A program made the position numbers and the translations under genes. DNA of 61,812 nucleotides from Methylobacterium sp. J-030 (lineage in GTDB: Bacteria > Pseudomonadota > Alphaproteobacteria > Rhizobiales > Beijerinckiaceae). Positions 27,110 to 40,684 of the stretch are shown piece by piece. Where the stretch lies: the NCBI RefSeq assembly GCF_022829545.1, contig NZ_JAKSYM010000146.1:1-61812 (forward strand). Reading direction: 5' to 3'. Under the pieces are notes generated by a model. The model made no database searches. It saw only the letters and a program-made list of their open reading frames with translations, and was not told where the DNA came from. The first letter of the stretch is position 1. Every line of letters starts with the position of its first letter.

Positions 27110-28435
27110 TTACAGATCCAGCACGAGCCGTGCCGGATCCTCCAGCGCCTCCTTCACCCGCACCAGGAAGGTCACGGCCTCCTTACCGTCGACGATGCGA
27201 TGGTCGTACGACAAGGCGAGGTACATCATCGGCCGCGCCTCGATCTTGCCGGCGCGGACCACCGGGCGCTCCTCGATGCGGTGCATGCCGAGGATGCCCG
27301 ATTGCGGCGCGTTGAGAATCGGGGTCGACATCAGCGAGCCGTAGATGCCGCCGTTGGTGATCGTGAAGGTGCCGCCCTGCATGTCCTCGATGGAGAGCTT
27401 GCCGTCCCGGGCCTTCTTGCCGAAGCCCGCGATCGTCTTCTCGATCCCGGCGATCGACAGGTCGTCGGCATCGCGCACCACCGGCACGACGAGGCCCTTA
27501 TCGGTCCCGACCGCGATGCCGATGTGGTAGTAGTTCTTGTAGACGAGGTCCTGCCCGTCGATCTCGGCGTTGACCGCCGGCACGTCCTTGAGGGCGCCGA
27601 TTACCGCCTTGGTGAAGAAGCCCATGAAGCCGAGCTTCGTGCCGTGCTTCTTCTCGAAGATGTCCTTGTACTGGCTGCGCATCGCCATCACGGCCGACAT
27701 GTCGACGTCGTTGAACGTCGTCAGCATCGCCGCGGTGTCCTGCGCGTCCTTGAGGCGGCGCGCGATGGTCTGGCGCAGCTTCGTCATGCGCACGCGCTCC
27801 TCGCGCGACGCGTCGTCCGGCGCCGAGGGCGCGCGCGGCAGGGTCGGGCGGGCCTCCTTGGCGGGGGCGGCGGCCGGACCCTTGGCGATGGCGCCCAGCA
27901 TGTCGCCCTTGGTGACGCGGCCGTCCTTGCCGGAACCATTCACGCTCGATGGGTCGACACCCGACTCGCGGGCGAGCTTGGCGACCGCGGGACCGTTGTC
28001 GCCGGTCGGGCGCTGCTGAGCCGCCGGGGCCGCCGGGGCCGCCGCATCGCCGTGGTTGCCGTAGCCGGCTGACGATTCCTGGGCCGGCGCCTCGCTCTTT
28101 GCGGGCGGAGCGGCCTTCGGGGCCTCGCTCCGGCTCTCGGCCTTGGTCTCGGCGACCGCCTTCGGTGCCGCCTTCTTGGCCGGCGCGGCGCCCGCGCCGG
28201 CCTCGACGATCGAGCCGAGCAGCGCCCCCGGCTCCACGGTCTCGCCATCCTTGACCAGGATCTCGCCGAGCTGGCCGGCAGCCGGGGCGTTGACCTCCAG
28301 CGTGACCTTGTCGGTCTCGAGCTCGACGATCGGCTCGTCGGCCGCGACCGGGTCGCCGGGCTTCTTGAACCAGCGGCCGATGGTGGCCTCGCTGACGGAT
28401 TCGCCGAGCGTGGGGACGAGGATGTCGGTAGCCAT
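27110..28435 (-). CDS. sucB: 2-Oxoglutarate dehydrogenase E2 (dihydrolipoyl succinyltransferase)
   Basis: 441 aa. N-terminal lipoyl domain ([18 protein letters not shown], lipoyl Lys in DK), Ala/Pro-rich linker, subunit-binding domain ([30 protein letters not shown]), second linker, and catalytic domain ending in [19 protein letters not shown] with the His/Asp pair. It transfers succinyl groups to CoA and forms the complex core. 95 bp separate it from sucA upstream, containing a modest GC-rich hairpin. Confidence 0.97.
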   Translation of the reverse strand: MATDILVPTLGESVSEATIGRWFKKPGDPVAADEPIVELETDKVTLEVNAPAAGQLGEILVKDGETVEPGALLGSIVEAGAGAAPAKKAAPKAVAETKAESRSEAPKAAPPAKSEAPAQESSAGYGNHGDAAAPAAPAAQQRPTGDNGPAVAKLARESGVDPSSVNGSGKDGRVTKGDMLGAIAKGPAAAPAKEARPTLPRAPSAPDDASREERVRMTKLRQTIARRLKDAQDTAAMLTTFNDVDMSAVMAMRSQYKDIFEKKHGTKLGFMGFFTKAVIGALKDVPAVNAEIDGQDLVYKNYYHIGIAVGTDKGLVVPVVRDADDLSIAGIEKTIAGFGKKARDGKLSIEDMQGGTFTITNGGIYGSLMSTPILNAPQSGILGMHRIEERPVVRAGKIEARPMMYLALSYDHRIVDGKEAVTFLVRVKEALEDPARLVLDL

Positions 28436-28530
28436 AGGTCTCGCACTTCCGGATCGGTTGGGCCGTGCCGGACGGCCTGGAATTCAGAGGCGGCGGCCCG
28501 AGCGGGTCGCCGCCACGTTCTGAAGAAGAA

Positions 28531-31521
<2,991 letters not shown>

Positions 31522-31602
31522 GGTGCGTCCATCCTGTCGCGCGGGCAGGAGCCCTGCCCTTCAGGCTCTCCGTCAGCGCGGCGGATCACCCTTACATCGA
31601 GA

Positions 31603-31679
31603 CGGGGCGGGTGACCCGCCCCGCTGAATCATTTCATATGGGCGTCGCGGCCCTGCGATGGCCGCAACGCAGGGCCGCG
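31603..31679 (-). repeat. Two intercistronic hairpins between sucD and sucA
   Basis: One perfect 9-bp stem with 3-nt loop (31603-31611 with 31615-31623) and one perfect 12-bp stem with 10-nt loop (31646-31657 with 31668-31679) lie between sucD and sucA. Neither has a clear U-tract. They may process or stabilise the polycistronic mRNA, or partly terminate after sucD. Confidence 0.65.
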
Positions 31680-31684
31680 GGGCC

Positions 31685-32569
31685 TCAGCCCTTCAGCACC
31701 TCGACGAGCGTCGAGCCGAGCCGGGCCGGCGACGGCGACACGCGGATGCCCGCGGCCTCCATGGCGGCGATCTTGTCCTCGGCGCCGCCCTTGCCGCCCG
31801 AGATGATCGCGCCGGCATGGCCCATGCGGCGGCCCGGGGGTGCCGTGCGCCCGGCGATGAAGCCGACCATCGGCTTCTTCCGCCCGCGCTTGGCCTCGTC
31901 CTTCAGGAACTGCGCGGCCTCCTCCTCGGCCGAGCCGCCGATCTCGCCGATCATCACGATCGACTCGGTCTTCGGATCGGCCAGGAACAGCTCCAGCACG
32001 TCGATGAATTCGGTGCCCTTCACCGGGTCGCCGCCGATGCCGACCGCCGTGGTCTGGCCGAGGCCGGCGTTCGAGGTCTGGAACACCGCCTCGTAGGTCA
32101 GCGTACCCGAGCGCGAGACGATGCCGACCGAGCCCTGCCGGAAGATGTTGGCCGGCATGATGCCGATCTTCGACTCGCCCGCGGTCACGATGCCGGGGCA
32201 GTTCGGGCCGACGAGGCGCGACTTCGAACCGTTGAGCGCCCGCTTGACCCGCACCATGTCGAGCACCGGAATGCCCTCCGTGATGCAGACGATCAGCGGC
32301 ACCTCGGCCGCGATCGCCTCGCAGATCGCGTCGGCGGCGCCGGGCGGCGGCACGTAGACCACCGAGGCCTCGGCGCCCGTGGCCTCGCGGGCCTCGGCCA
32401 CCGTGTCGAACACCGGCAGTCCGAGATGGGTCGCGCCCCCCTTACCGGGCGAGGTGCCGCCGACCATCTTGGTGCCGTAGGCGATGGCCTGCTCGGAATG
32501 GAAGGTCCCGTTCTTGCCGGTGAAACCCTGGCAGATGACCTTGGTGTTGGCGTCGATCATCACCGACAT
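31685..32569 (-). CDS. sucD: Succinyl-CoA ligase (ADP-forming) alpha subunit
   Basis: 294 aa from ATG 32569 ([18 protein letters not shown]). CoA-binding Rossmann domain ([14 protein letters not shown]), [12 protein letters not shown] and the phosphohistidine site [14 protein letters not shown]. It catalyses reversible substrate-level phosphorylation with SucC. Two bases separate it from sucC, so the subunits are co-translated. Confidence 0.97.
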   Translation of the reverse strand: MSVMIDANTKVICQGFTGKNGTFHSEQAIAYGTKMVGGTSPGKGGATHLGLPVFDTVAEAREATGAEASVVYVPPPGAADAICEAIAAEVPLIVCITEGIPVLDMVRVKRALNGSKSRLVGPNCPGIVTAGESKIGIMPANIFRQGSVGIVSRSGTLTYEAVFQTSNAGLGQTTAVGIGGDPVKGTEFIDVLELFLADPKTESIVMIGEIGGSAEEEAAQFLKDEAKRGRKKPMVGFIAGRTAPPGRRMGHAGAIISGGKGGAEDKIAAMEAAGIRVSPSPARLGSTLVEVLKG

Positions 32570-32571
32570 GA

Positions 32572-33768
32572 TCAGGCTCCCTTCACGGCGGCGACGATCT
32601 TCTGGGCGGCGTCGTCGAGGTCGTCCGCCGGGATCACGTTGAGGCCGGAATTCCGGATGATCGCCTTGCCCTCCTCGACGTTGGTGCCTTCGAGGCGCAC
32701 CACCAGCGGCACCTGCAGGCCCACCGCCTTCACGGCCGCGATCACGCCGTTGGCGATCACGTCGCACTTCATGATCCCGCCGAAGATGTTGACGAGGATG
32801 CCCTTCACGTTCGGGTCGGCGGTGATGATCTTGAACGCCGCCGTGACCTTTTCTTCAGACGCGCCGCCGCCGACATCCAGAAAGTTCGCCGGCTCCTCGC
32901 CGTAGAGCTTGATGATGTCGAGCGTCGCCATGGCGAGGCCGGCGCCGTTGACCATGCAGCCGATCGTGCCGTCGAGGGCGATGTAGGCGAGGTCGTACTT
33001 CGACGCCTCGATCTCCTTGGCGTCCTCCTCGGTCTCGTCGCGCAGCGCGACGATGTCCGGGTGCCGGTAGAGGGCGTTCGAATCGAAGGCCATCTTGGCG
33101 TCGAGGCACTTGAGGTGCCCGTCCGCGGTCAGCACCAGCGGGTTGATCTCCAGGAGACTCATGTCCTTGGCGACGAACGCCGCGTAGAGTTTCTCCGTGA
33201 CCGCGGCGGCTTCCTTGGCCTGGGCGCCGGTGAGCCCGAGGGCCTTAGCGACGGCGCGACCGTGATGCGGCATCACGCCGGTGGCCGGATCGACCGCGAT
33301 CGTGTGGATCTTCTCCGGCGTGTCGTGGGCGACCGCCTCGATGTCCATGCCGCCCTCGGTCGAGACCACGAAGGCGACGCCGCCGGTGGCGCGGTCGACC
33401 AGCATCGAGAGGTAGAATTCCTCCGCGATCTGGGCGCCTTCCTCGATGTAGAGCCGATTGACCTGCTTGCCGGCCGGGCCGGTCTGGATCGTCACCAGCG
33501 TCTGGCCGAGCATCTCGCCGGCATAGTGCTTCACCTCGTCGATCGACTTGGTGACGCGCACGCCGCCCTTGGCGCCCTCGGGCGCGCCCTTGAAGGTTCC
33601 CTTGCCGCGGCCACCCGCATGGATCTGGCTCTTCACCACCCAGACGGGGCCGCCGAGTTCCTTGGCGGCAGCCTCGGCCTCCGACGGGTTGAAGATGGCC
33701 ACGCCGCGGGAGACGGGCAGGCCGAACTCCTTCAGCACGGTCTTGGCCTGGTATTCGTGAATATTCAT
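32572..33768 (-). CDS. sucC: Succinyl-CoA ligase (ADP-forming) beta subunit
   Basis: 398 aa. ATP-grasp domain: [60 protein letters not shown]-terminal ligase domain with [30 protein letters not shown] and [13 protein letters not shown]. Binds ADP and succinate. First of the sucCDAB run; a long palindromic element separates it from mdh. Confidence 0.97.
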   Translation of the reverse strand: MNIHEYQAKTVLKEFGLPVSRGVAIFNPSEAEAAAKELGGPVWVVKSQIHAGGRGKGTFKGAPEGAKGGVRVTKSIDEVKHYAGEMLGQTLVTIQTGPAGKQVNRLYIEEGAQIAEEFYLSMLVDRATGGVAFVVSTEGGMDIEAVAHDTPEKIHTIAVDPATGVMPHHGRAVAKALGLTGAQAKEAAAVTEKLYAAFVAKDMSLLEINPLVLTADGHLKCLDAKMAFDSNALYRHPDIVALRDETEEDAKEIEASKYDLAYIALDGTIGCMVNGAGLAMATLDIIKLYGEEPANFLDVGGGASEEKVTAAFKIITADPNVKGILVNIFGGIMKCDVIANGVIAAVKAVGLQVPLVVRLEGTNVEEGKAIIRNSGLNVIPADDLDDAAQKIVAAVKGA

Positions 33769-33786
33769 CGGGACCTCGTGGGGGAG

Positions 33787-33871
33787 GAGCGAATAGGGAA
33801 TAGCGAGTAGCGAATAGTTCGAGTGGAGCGAGCGGACCAGCGAGGCCCTATTCGCTACTCGCTATTCGCTC
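33787..33871. repeat. Palindromic AATAGCGA-type repeat between mdh and sucC
   Basis: Two 19-nt perfect arms, 33799-33817 and 33848-33866, flank a 30-nt loop. The unit GCGAATAG/GCGAGTAG is repeated inside each arm, and a third unit at 33787-33796 can pair in a shifted register with 33862-33871. It is more AT-rich than its surroundings. Probably an interspersed palindrome that folds in the mdh-sucC mRNA. Confidence 0.75.
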
Positions 33872-33875
33872 TGAA

Positions 33876-35229
<1,354 letters not shown>

Positions 35230-35817
35230 TCAGAGAACGCCGGAGCGCAGAACCCGCTGGATCGCGTGGATCACGGCGCCGAAGCGGGCCTCGATCAGGT
35301 CGCGCGGCACCTCGGCATCGTGCTGGATCGCCAGCGGATGCGTGAAACGATAGCTCGCGTCGAAGATGTAGGCGATCGCCCGCTCCCGGTCCCGGGCCGA
35401 GAAGATCCCGGAGGTGATCCCCTCCTCAACCACCCGCTCCACGAGGCTGCGCAAGCGGACGCGGTGCCGCCGGGCGATCGGCCGGGCCGCCACCGTCGCG
35501 TCGAGATGCACCGCGAACAGGTTCGGCTCGTCGACCAGCGCGTCGCGCTGCACGGTGGCCAGCGCGGTGAGCAGACGCTCGATCTTGTCGTCGGCCGGGT
35601 CGGGCGCGTCGGCGATCCCGGCGAGCCGGGCCTCGACCTCGCGCAGCCAGCGCCCCGCCACTGCATCGAGGAGTGCGTCCTTCGACGGGAAGTAGCGGTA
35701 GACGTTGGCGTGGGTCATGCCCGCCTCGGCGGCGACGGCCACGACCGTCACGCGTTTGGGTCCGAGCCGAGAGAGATGCTCCGTGGCGATGCCGAGCAGC
35801 CGCACATCGGCGGCCAC
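35230..35817 (-). CDS. TetR/AcrR-family transcriptional regulator
   Basis: 195 aa from GTG 35817. N-terminal HTH: GPKRVTVVAVAAEAGMTHANVYRYFPSKDALLDAVAG, the TetR DNA-binding signature. The C-terminal ligand domain (RRHRVRLRSLVERVVEEGITSGIFSARDRERAIAYIFDA) is generic. Target genes unknown. Its position upstream of mdh on the same strand does not imply control of mdh. Confidence 0.9.
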   Translation of the reverse strand: MAADVRLLGIATEHLSRLGPKRVTVVAVAAEAGMTHANVYRYFPSKDALLDAVAGRWLREVEARLAGIADAPDPADDKIERLLTALATVQRDALVDEPNLFAVHLDATVAARPIARRHRVRLRSLVERVVEEGITSGIFSARDRERAIAYIFDASYRFTHPLAIQHDAEVPRDLIEARFGAVIHAIQRVLRSGVL

Positions 35818-36156
35818 GGGCGTGCGGGGCCGTAACCCGCCAGACGCATCGCCGCCATCCCGGAGCGTACCGGAATCAGCGACCTCGGCGACGGAGAGCT
35901 TGGCTTTGGCGCTGAGCGCCTCCTCCTTGGACCCGTCGGATTCTGGCTTGAGGAAAGGCAGCGGAAGGCGGGAAGTGGACAGGTGGTAGGGCGAGACGGA
36001 CCCCCATCATACCGGCTGAAGCGTCCCGGCGCTTCGCGTTGACGTTGCGGCTTCCCCCCGGGAGCCCGGTTACCTGAGCGGATTAAGACCGCTTAAACAC
36101 TTCTATGTGTCAGTTCGCGTTGAGAAGGCAACAAATTTTTCTCGTTATCACCTGCG
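35818..36156. other. Intergenic region between tetR and the glyoxalase II-like gene
   Basis: 339 bp. Part of it remains open in the tetR frame but has no start codon. The 36070-36150 stretch is AT-richer and has a small AGCGG/CCGCT inverted pair. Probably the tetR promoter region; no gene or RNA recognised. Confidence 0.45.
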
Positions 36157-36933
36157 TCAGAAGCGGTTCTTCCACGCCCTAAGAGCGACGAAGACGATTT
36201 CTGCATCGCTCTCTGGTGGCAGATCCACCGATTTGGCCAGGGCCGGCACTGTGCAGCGCAGGAACGGGTTGGTGGCGCGCTCCGCGCCCATGGTCGAGGG
36301 CACGAGGAAGCGGCCTTCCGCTTTCGCGGCTTCGGCCTCGGCGAAGCGGGCCTTGAGCGCTGCGTTGTCCGGCTCGGCCGCCAGGGCGAAGCGGGCGTTG
36401 GCGAGTACGTAGTCGTGGCCGCTGAAGACCTGCGTGGACTCGGGCAGGTCGTCGAAGCGCCGCAGCGACCGGTAGAGGGTCTCGGGCGGGCTCTCCATCA
36501 CCCGGCCACAGCCGAGGGTGAAGAGCGTGTCGCCGGCGCAGACGAGGCCGGCCTTCGAAAACCAGTAGGTCACGTGGTCGGCGCAGTGGCCCGGCGTCTC
36601 CCAGACCTGGGCTGCGAGGTCGCCGACCCGCACCGTGTCGCCCTCCCGGACGGCGAGATCCACCTGCGGAACCGCGTCGCCGGCTTTGGCGGGGGCGACG
36701 ACACGGGCGCCGGTGGCCCGCTTCACTTCCGGGATGCCCTCGACGTGATCGCCGTGCCTGTGGGTGACGAGGATGTCGGTGAGCCGCCAGCCGGTCTCGT
36801 CGAGGGCCTTCAGCACGGGGCCGGCCTCCGGCACGTCGATCGCCGCGCAGGCCCCGGTGGCGGGGTCGCGGATCAGGACGCCGATATTGTCGCTGCGGCA
36901 CAGGAAGGTGCGGATCTCGGGCTCGGCGGCCAT
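36157..36933 (-). CDS. gloB: Hydroxyacylglutathione hydrolase (glyoxalase II)
   Basis: 258 aa. MBL-fold with the binuclear metal motif THRHGDHVEG, then TPGHCADHVTYWF, CAGDTLFTLGCGRVMES and FSGHDYVLANARFAL; the C-terminal helical region (FLRCTVPALAKSV) contacts glutathione in this family. Hydrolyses S-lactoylglutathione and related thioesters. Divergent from a methyltransferase gene, a common arrangement in this group. Confidence 0.93.
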   Translation of the reverse strand: MAAEPEIRTFLCRSDNIGVLIRDPATGACAAIDVPEAGPVLKALDETGWRLTDILVTHRHGDHVEGIPEVKRATGARVVAPAKAGDAVPQVDLAVREGDTVRVGDLAAQVWETPGHCADHVTYWFSKAGLVCAGDTLFTLGCGRVMESPPETLYRSLRRFDDLPESTQVFSGHDYVLANARFALAAEPDNAALKARFAEAEAAKAEGRFLVPSTMGAERATNPFLRCTVPALAKSVDLPPESDAEIVFVALRAWKNRF

Positions 36934-37071
36934 CGGGGGGATCTCCTCAGGGCACAGACGCTGTCGCCGTGAACAGGCGGTTCGGCGGCCGGGTTCCGTC
37001 ACGCTTGCCCCGGGCGGCTCGGGTCACCATTGAGTACGGCAACCGTTCCCGAGTCGGTAGCCTCCTTCTCC

Positions 37072-37806
37072 ATGCGTCTCGACGTCAACGGCTTGCGGGC
37101 CTTCTATGCCAGCCCCCTGGGCCGCACGACGCATCGCGTGGTCGGCCGCTCGATCCACGCGTTTCTCGGCTCGGTCTCGGGGCTGCGCGTGCTCGGGATC
37201 GGGTACGCGATGCCGTATCTCGGTCCGGTCCACTGCATCGCCGAGCGCACCATCGCGTTCATGCCGACGAGCCAAGGGGTGGTGAACTGGCCGCCGAGCG
37301 GCCGGTCCTGCACGGCTTTGGCCGATCCCACCATGATGCCGCTGCCCGAATCCGCGGTCGACCGCATCATCCTGATCCACGCCCTCGAGGCCGTGGAGAG
37401 CCCCTCGGAGCTGCTGCAGGAGGTGTGGCGGACCCTCACCCCCGGTGGGCGGATGATCCTCGTGGTGCCGAATCGGCGGGGGGTCTGGGCGCGGCGGGAG
37501 GCGACGCCCTTCGGCCACGGCCAGCCCTACAGCCGCTCGCAGCTCGGGCGCCTGATGCGCGACACGCTGTTCTCGCCGGTGAACTGGGCGGAGACGCTCT
37601 ACATGCCGCCGGTGCGCTCGCGCCTGATGCTGCGCACCGGGCCGGCCTGGGAATGGACCGGCACCAGCCTGTCCCTGCCCTTCGCGGGCCTGCACGTGGT
37701 CGACGCGACGAAGCAGCTCTACCGGCCGGTGACGGTGCGGCAGGTGTGGCGCGCCCGCCGCCTCGCCCCGGCCCGGGTGCTCGTGCCGGCCCCCGCCCCG
37801 GGCTGA
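37072..37806 (+). CDS. Class I SAM-dependent methyltransferase
   Basis: 244 aa from ATG 37072; a TTG at 37030 would add 14 residues. LRVLGIGYAMPYLGP is the SAM-binding motif I, and VDRIILIHALEAVESPSELLQEVWRTLTPGGRMILVVPNR is the UbiE-like motif II/III region. Substrate unknown. Divergently paired with gloB, so they may share a control region. Confidence 0.85.
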   Translation: MRLDVNGLRAFYASPLGRTTHRVVGRSIHAFLGSVSGLRVLGIGYAMPYLGPVHCIAERTIAFMPTSQGVVNWPPSGRSCTALADPTMMPLPESAVDRIILIHALEAVESPSELLQEVWRTLTPGGRMILVVPNRRGVWARREATPFGHGQPYSRSQLGRLMRDTLFSPVNWAETLYMPPVRSRLMLRTGPAWEWTGTSLSLPFAGLHVVDATKQLYRPVTVRQVWRARRLAPARVLVPAPAPG

Positions 37807-37846
37807 GCGGCCGCCGCCGATCGACCCGATCCCGGGGACGAGACCG

Positions 37847-37950
37847 GGTTTCCAAGGAGCTGTGCCCTTTGGTGGGTCGTCAGGGCAAGGCCCTGACAGG
37901 CTTGCAGGGTTCCACCCTGCACCCGCAAAAGGTCTCGACCTTTCGAAACC
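37847..37950 (+). repeat. Structured multi-hairpin element upstream of marC
   Basis: An outer stem GGTTTC/GAAACC (37847-37852 with 37945-37950) encloses four consecutive hairpins: one imperfect (37852-37872), and three perfect ones (37879-37886/37890-37897; 37904-37910/37914-37920; 37928-37934/37937-37943). It ends 8 bp before the marC ATG. Shape suggests an interspersed palindromic element or a leader RNA. Confidence 0.7.
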
Positions 37951-37957
37951 GGTTCCC

Positions 37958-38662
37958 ATGACCCTCGATTTCGCCGTCCAACAGTTCCTGCTCGCCCTTT
38001 CGGGCCTGATCGCGATCGTCAACCCGATCGGCGGCGCCTTCATCTTCGCCCAGGTTACGGTCGCCTACAGCCATGCCGAGCGGGTGCTGCTGTCGCGCCG
38101 GATCGGCGTCTACGCGGCGCTGGTGATGCTGGGCGCCCTCTGGGCCGGGACACCGATCCTCAACTTCTTCGGCGTCACCCTGGCGGCCCTGCGCATCGCG
38201 GGCGGGCTGGTGGTGATGGCGTCGGCCTGGACCCAGCTCAACCGGCCGGAGGCGCGCGAGGCGCGCAAGCAGGCCGAGGCCTCCGGTTCGACCGGCCGGG
38301 GCGCCGTGGTCCCCTCCGAGCCCGTGCCCGCAGCCCTCTCGGAGATCGCCTTCTTCCCGCTGACCCTGCCGTTCACCACCGGACCGGGCACGATCGCGGT
38401 AGCAATCACCCTGGGGGCGAACCGACCGACGGCCTATGCCGAGCGGACTGGGTTCTACCTCGGCGTCACGCTGTCGGCGCTCGCGGTCGCCGTCGCGGTC
38501 ACCCTGCTCTACGCCTCGGCCGACCGGGTGGTGGCGCTCATCGGCCAGGCCCGCGCCCGGGTGGTCGGGCGCCTGTTCGCGTTCCTGCTGCTCTGCGTCG
38601 GCACGCAGATCCTGATCAACGGCCTCACGGACGTCATCGCGCCGCTGCTGGCGGCGCGATGA
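37958..38662 (+). CDS. MarC-family integral membrane protein
   Basis: 234 aa with six hydrophobic segments. IAIVNPIGGAFIFAQVT in the first helix is the MarC signature. FFPLTLPFTTGPGTIAVAITLGA is the second conserved NP/TGPG-like block. Family function is unclear (formerly linked to multiple antibiotic resistance). Start immediately after the structured repeat, which may influence its translation. Confidence 0.9.
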   Translation: MTLDFAVQQFLLALSGLIAIVNPIGGAFIFAQVTVAYSHAERVLLSRRIGVYAALVMLGALWAGTPILNFFGVTLAALRIAGGLVVMASAWTQLNRPEAREARKQAEASGSTGRGAVVPSEPVPAALSEIAFFPLTLPFTTGPGTIAVAITLGANRPTAYAERTGFYLGVTLSALAVAVAVTLLYASADRVVALIGQARARVVGRLFAFLLLCVGTQILINGLTDVIAPLLAAR

Positions 38663-38680
38663 CGTCGGGCTGGACCGTCC

Positions 38681-39733
38681 TCAGATGATCGGCATCTCGC
38701 TCAGGCCCCCGAACAGGGCGGCGTGGCCCACGTAGTAGAGGAACAGGAAGGCCGCGAGCGCCGCCCCGTACCAAGCCGGCGCCAGGAGCGCCTGGCGTGC
38801 CCGGACCGGAACCCGGACGTTGTCGGCGGCGATCGCCAGCAGCACCACGATGATCCCGGAATGGCCGATCGCGTCCACCTTGCCGAACTCGAACACCGCC
38901 GAGACGAAGATCGCCGCCAGGATGATCGCCGCGCAGCGCCGGACCAGGGGCGTCCAGATCAGGGCGAAGGCGAGGGTGAACTCGATCACGCCGGCGGCCT
39001 GCATGAACAGCTCGGGGGTGGCGCCCATGGTCATCTGCGGCTTGGCGGCGAGCAGCGGCGCCGACCATTCCGGATAGGCCCACTTCTCGATCGAGGCCCA
39101 CATCAGCGTGATCGCGGCGGACCAGCGAACGATGTCGAGGGGACGGATGTCGAAGGGCTTCAGGTCGAGGCCCCGCGCGATCAGGTAGACGGCGATGCCC
39201 AGGAAGATCGGATAGTCGGCGAGATGGAACAGCCCGTACTGCGCGGTCGCGTAGCTGAACAGGAAGACGAGGCCCAGGCCCGTGATCGGCATCGTGCGGC
39301 GCCAGATCAGGCAACCGGCCAGGGCGAGCTGGAGCCACGGGATCCAGGCCACATCGGTCTTCAGCTCGGGCGTCAGGATGATGCCGCCGAGATCGTACAA
39401 GGAGACCAGGAAGAAGCCCAGCGTGGCGCGGACCAGCAACTCGCTGTCGGTGCGGATCCGCGTGGTCACGCGGTCGAGGGCGTTGAGCAGCGCGGTGCCC
39501 AGGGGCGTGCCCTCGGCCAGGCACCCGAATGTCAGGCAGAGCAGCGCGAGGCCGGTGAGCCACTCGAAGTTGAGGCAGAGCACCTGCTCGAGGCCCTGCG
39601 GCTGCCCGGCCACGTCGTAGGCGCAGAACCATTTGACATGAGCATCGGCGGCGCTCGTCCCCGCGAGGATCAGGGGGGCGGTCAGGCCGAGGGTGCTGGT
39701 GACCGAAACCAGCTTCCTGTTGGGTATTGGCAT
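38681..39733 (-). CDS. Polytopic membrane protein, DoxX-like
   Basis: 350 aa from ATG 39733. A Sec-like signal (LVSVTSTLGLTAPLILAGTSAADAH) is followed by HVKWFCAYD and about eight hydrophobic segments. Part of the C-terminal half (AAITLMWASIEKWAYPEWSAPLL... FMQAAGVIEFTLAFALIWTPLVRR) resembles DoxX-type quinol-oxidase-like proteins. Function unknown. Convergent with marC. Confidence 0.7.
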   Translation of the reverse strand: MPIPNRKLVSVTSTLGLTAPLILAGTSAADAHVKWFCAYDVAGQPQGLEQVLCLNFEWLTGLALLCLTFGCLAEGTPLGTALLNALDRVTTRIRTDSELLVRATLGFFLVSLYDLGGIILTPELKTDVAWIPWLQLALAGCLIWRRTMPITGLGLVFLFSYATAQYGLFHLADYPIFLGIAVYLIARGLDLKPFDIRPLDIVRWSAAITLMWASIEKWAYPEWSAPLLAAKPQMTMGATPELFMQAAGVIEFTLAFALIWTPLVRRCAAIILAAIFVSAVFEFGKVDAIGHSGIIVVLLAIAADNVRVPVRARQALLAPAWYGAALAAFLFLYYVGHAALFGGLSEMPII

Positions 39734-40684
39734 TGAGCCCTCGTCGCAGCGCAACGACACCGTGGTTACCGAACTACTTAGCTATATCCGGCGCATTTTA
39801 GCCAAGGGTTTGTTAACGAACATGAGCGGAAGGTTAACGCTGTGGATTGTGCTTAGGTAGCTTCAGATCTCGTTCTGGCTGCAGCGCGCCCGCGCGACGG
39901 CGTGAACCCTCTCGTGCCTCGCTGTCGGTCGATGGAAGACTTGGCTGGTGGTCCGTTCCGCTGCTGGATAGGCAGTCTTCGGCGTCTCTGAGCCGTCCAG
40001 GGCACGTCCCGCCTGAGCGTTCCGCCACATCTCGCAGATCCGGTCGCCGTCCCGACGCCGCTGATTGTGGCATCGGACCGATTCAATGCGGAATATCAGG
40101 TTCAAATTGACTGTTATTCAGGCTCAATAATAATTCATATTGACGTACAAATGCAATATAAGCAGCATTTTATCATTAGTTATTGCGTCAATAATGGAGT
40201 TTGAAACCTAAAATATGGCGCGATTGATTCGTTAATGTTTAGGCTGTAGCGGGAAGAGGCCTGCGGAGACCGCAAGGCTTAGGATTGTAGCTTGTGCGCG
40301 TGCGCGCGTCGTCTTGGCTGATCTTGGCCCTGGAGGTGATGCCGGTGAGGCTGTCCGCCGGAGGCAGGCGCCGCGTGACGGGGTGCATGCGATGGGGAGG
40401 GACGCCATTCCGAGGCCCGACATACCTGTCGACCCCCAGCGGCTACGCGACCCTCCGAACCGCGGCGCAGGATCACCAGCGCTCGGCCGCCCACGGCCCC
40501 GGCCGTATCGCCAGGGTCGGCCATCGTCCGTCCACGCATGGCCGGCGCCTCCGCGATGACCGGAACGGCCCCTGACGGTGGTCCGGCCCCGGGCGCACCG
40601 CATCAATCCTGACATCCCCGCGGGACGGTTCCCGGGCGCCTCGGCGCGCGGCGGTCGCCCGGTCCATCAGCAAGGAGAGACTTC
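39734..40684. other. 951-bp non-coding region with AT-rich core
   Basis: No frame gives a credible protein; open stretches have atypical codons and no family match. About 40085-40255 is strongly AT-rich against the GC-rich background. It contains a perfect inverted pair TATTGACG (40138-40145) and CGTCAATA (40186-40193). The right end carries the AGGAGA ribosome site (about 40672-40677) of the ParA-like gene. Likely a control region or remnant of acquired DNA. Confidence 0.6.

Noticed and set aside
35818..35990. N-terminal extension of the TetR protein
   Set aside because: The frame stays open upstream but has no start codon, and the HTH begins normally after GTG 35817.
40232..40615. Open frames of 80-127 codons in the 39.7-40.7 kb region
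   Set aside because: Arg/Pro/Gly-rich composition, no ribosome sites and no recognisable domain; treated as non-coding.
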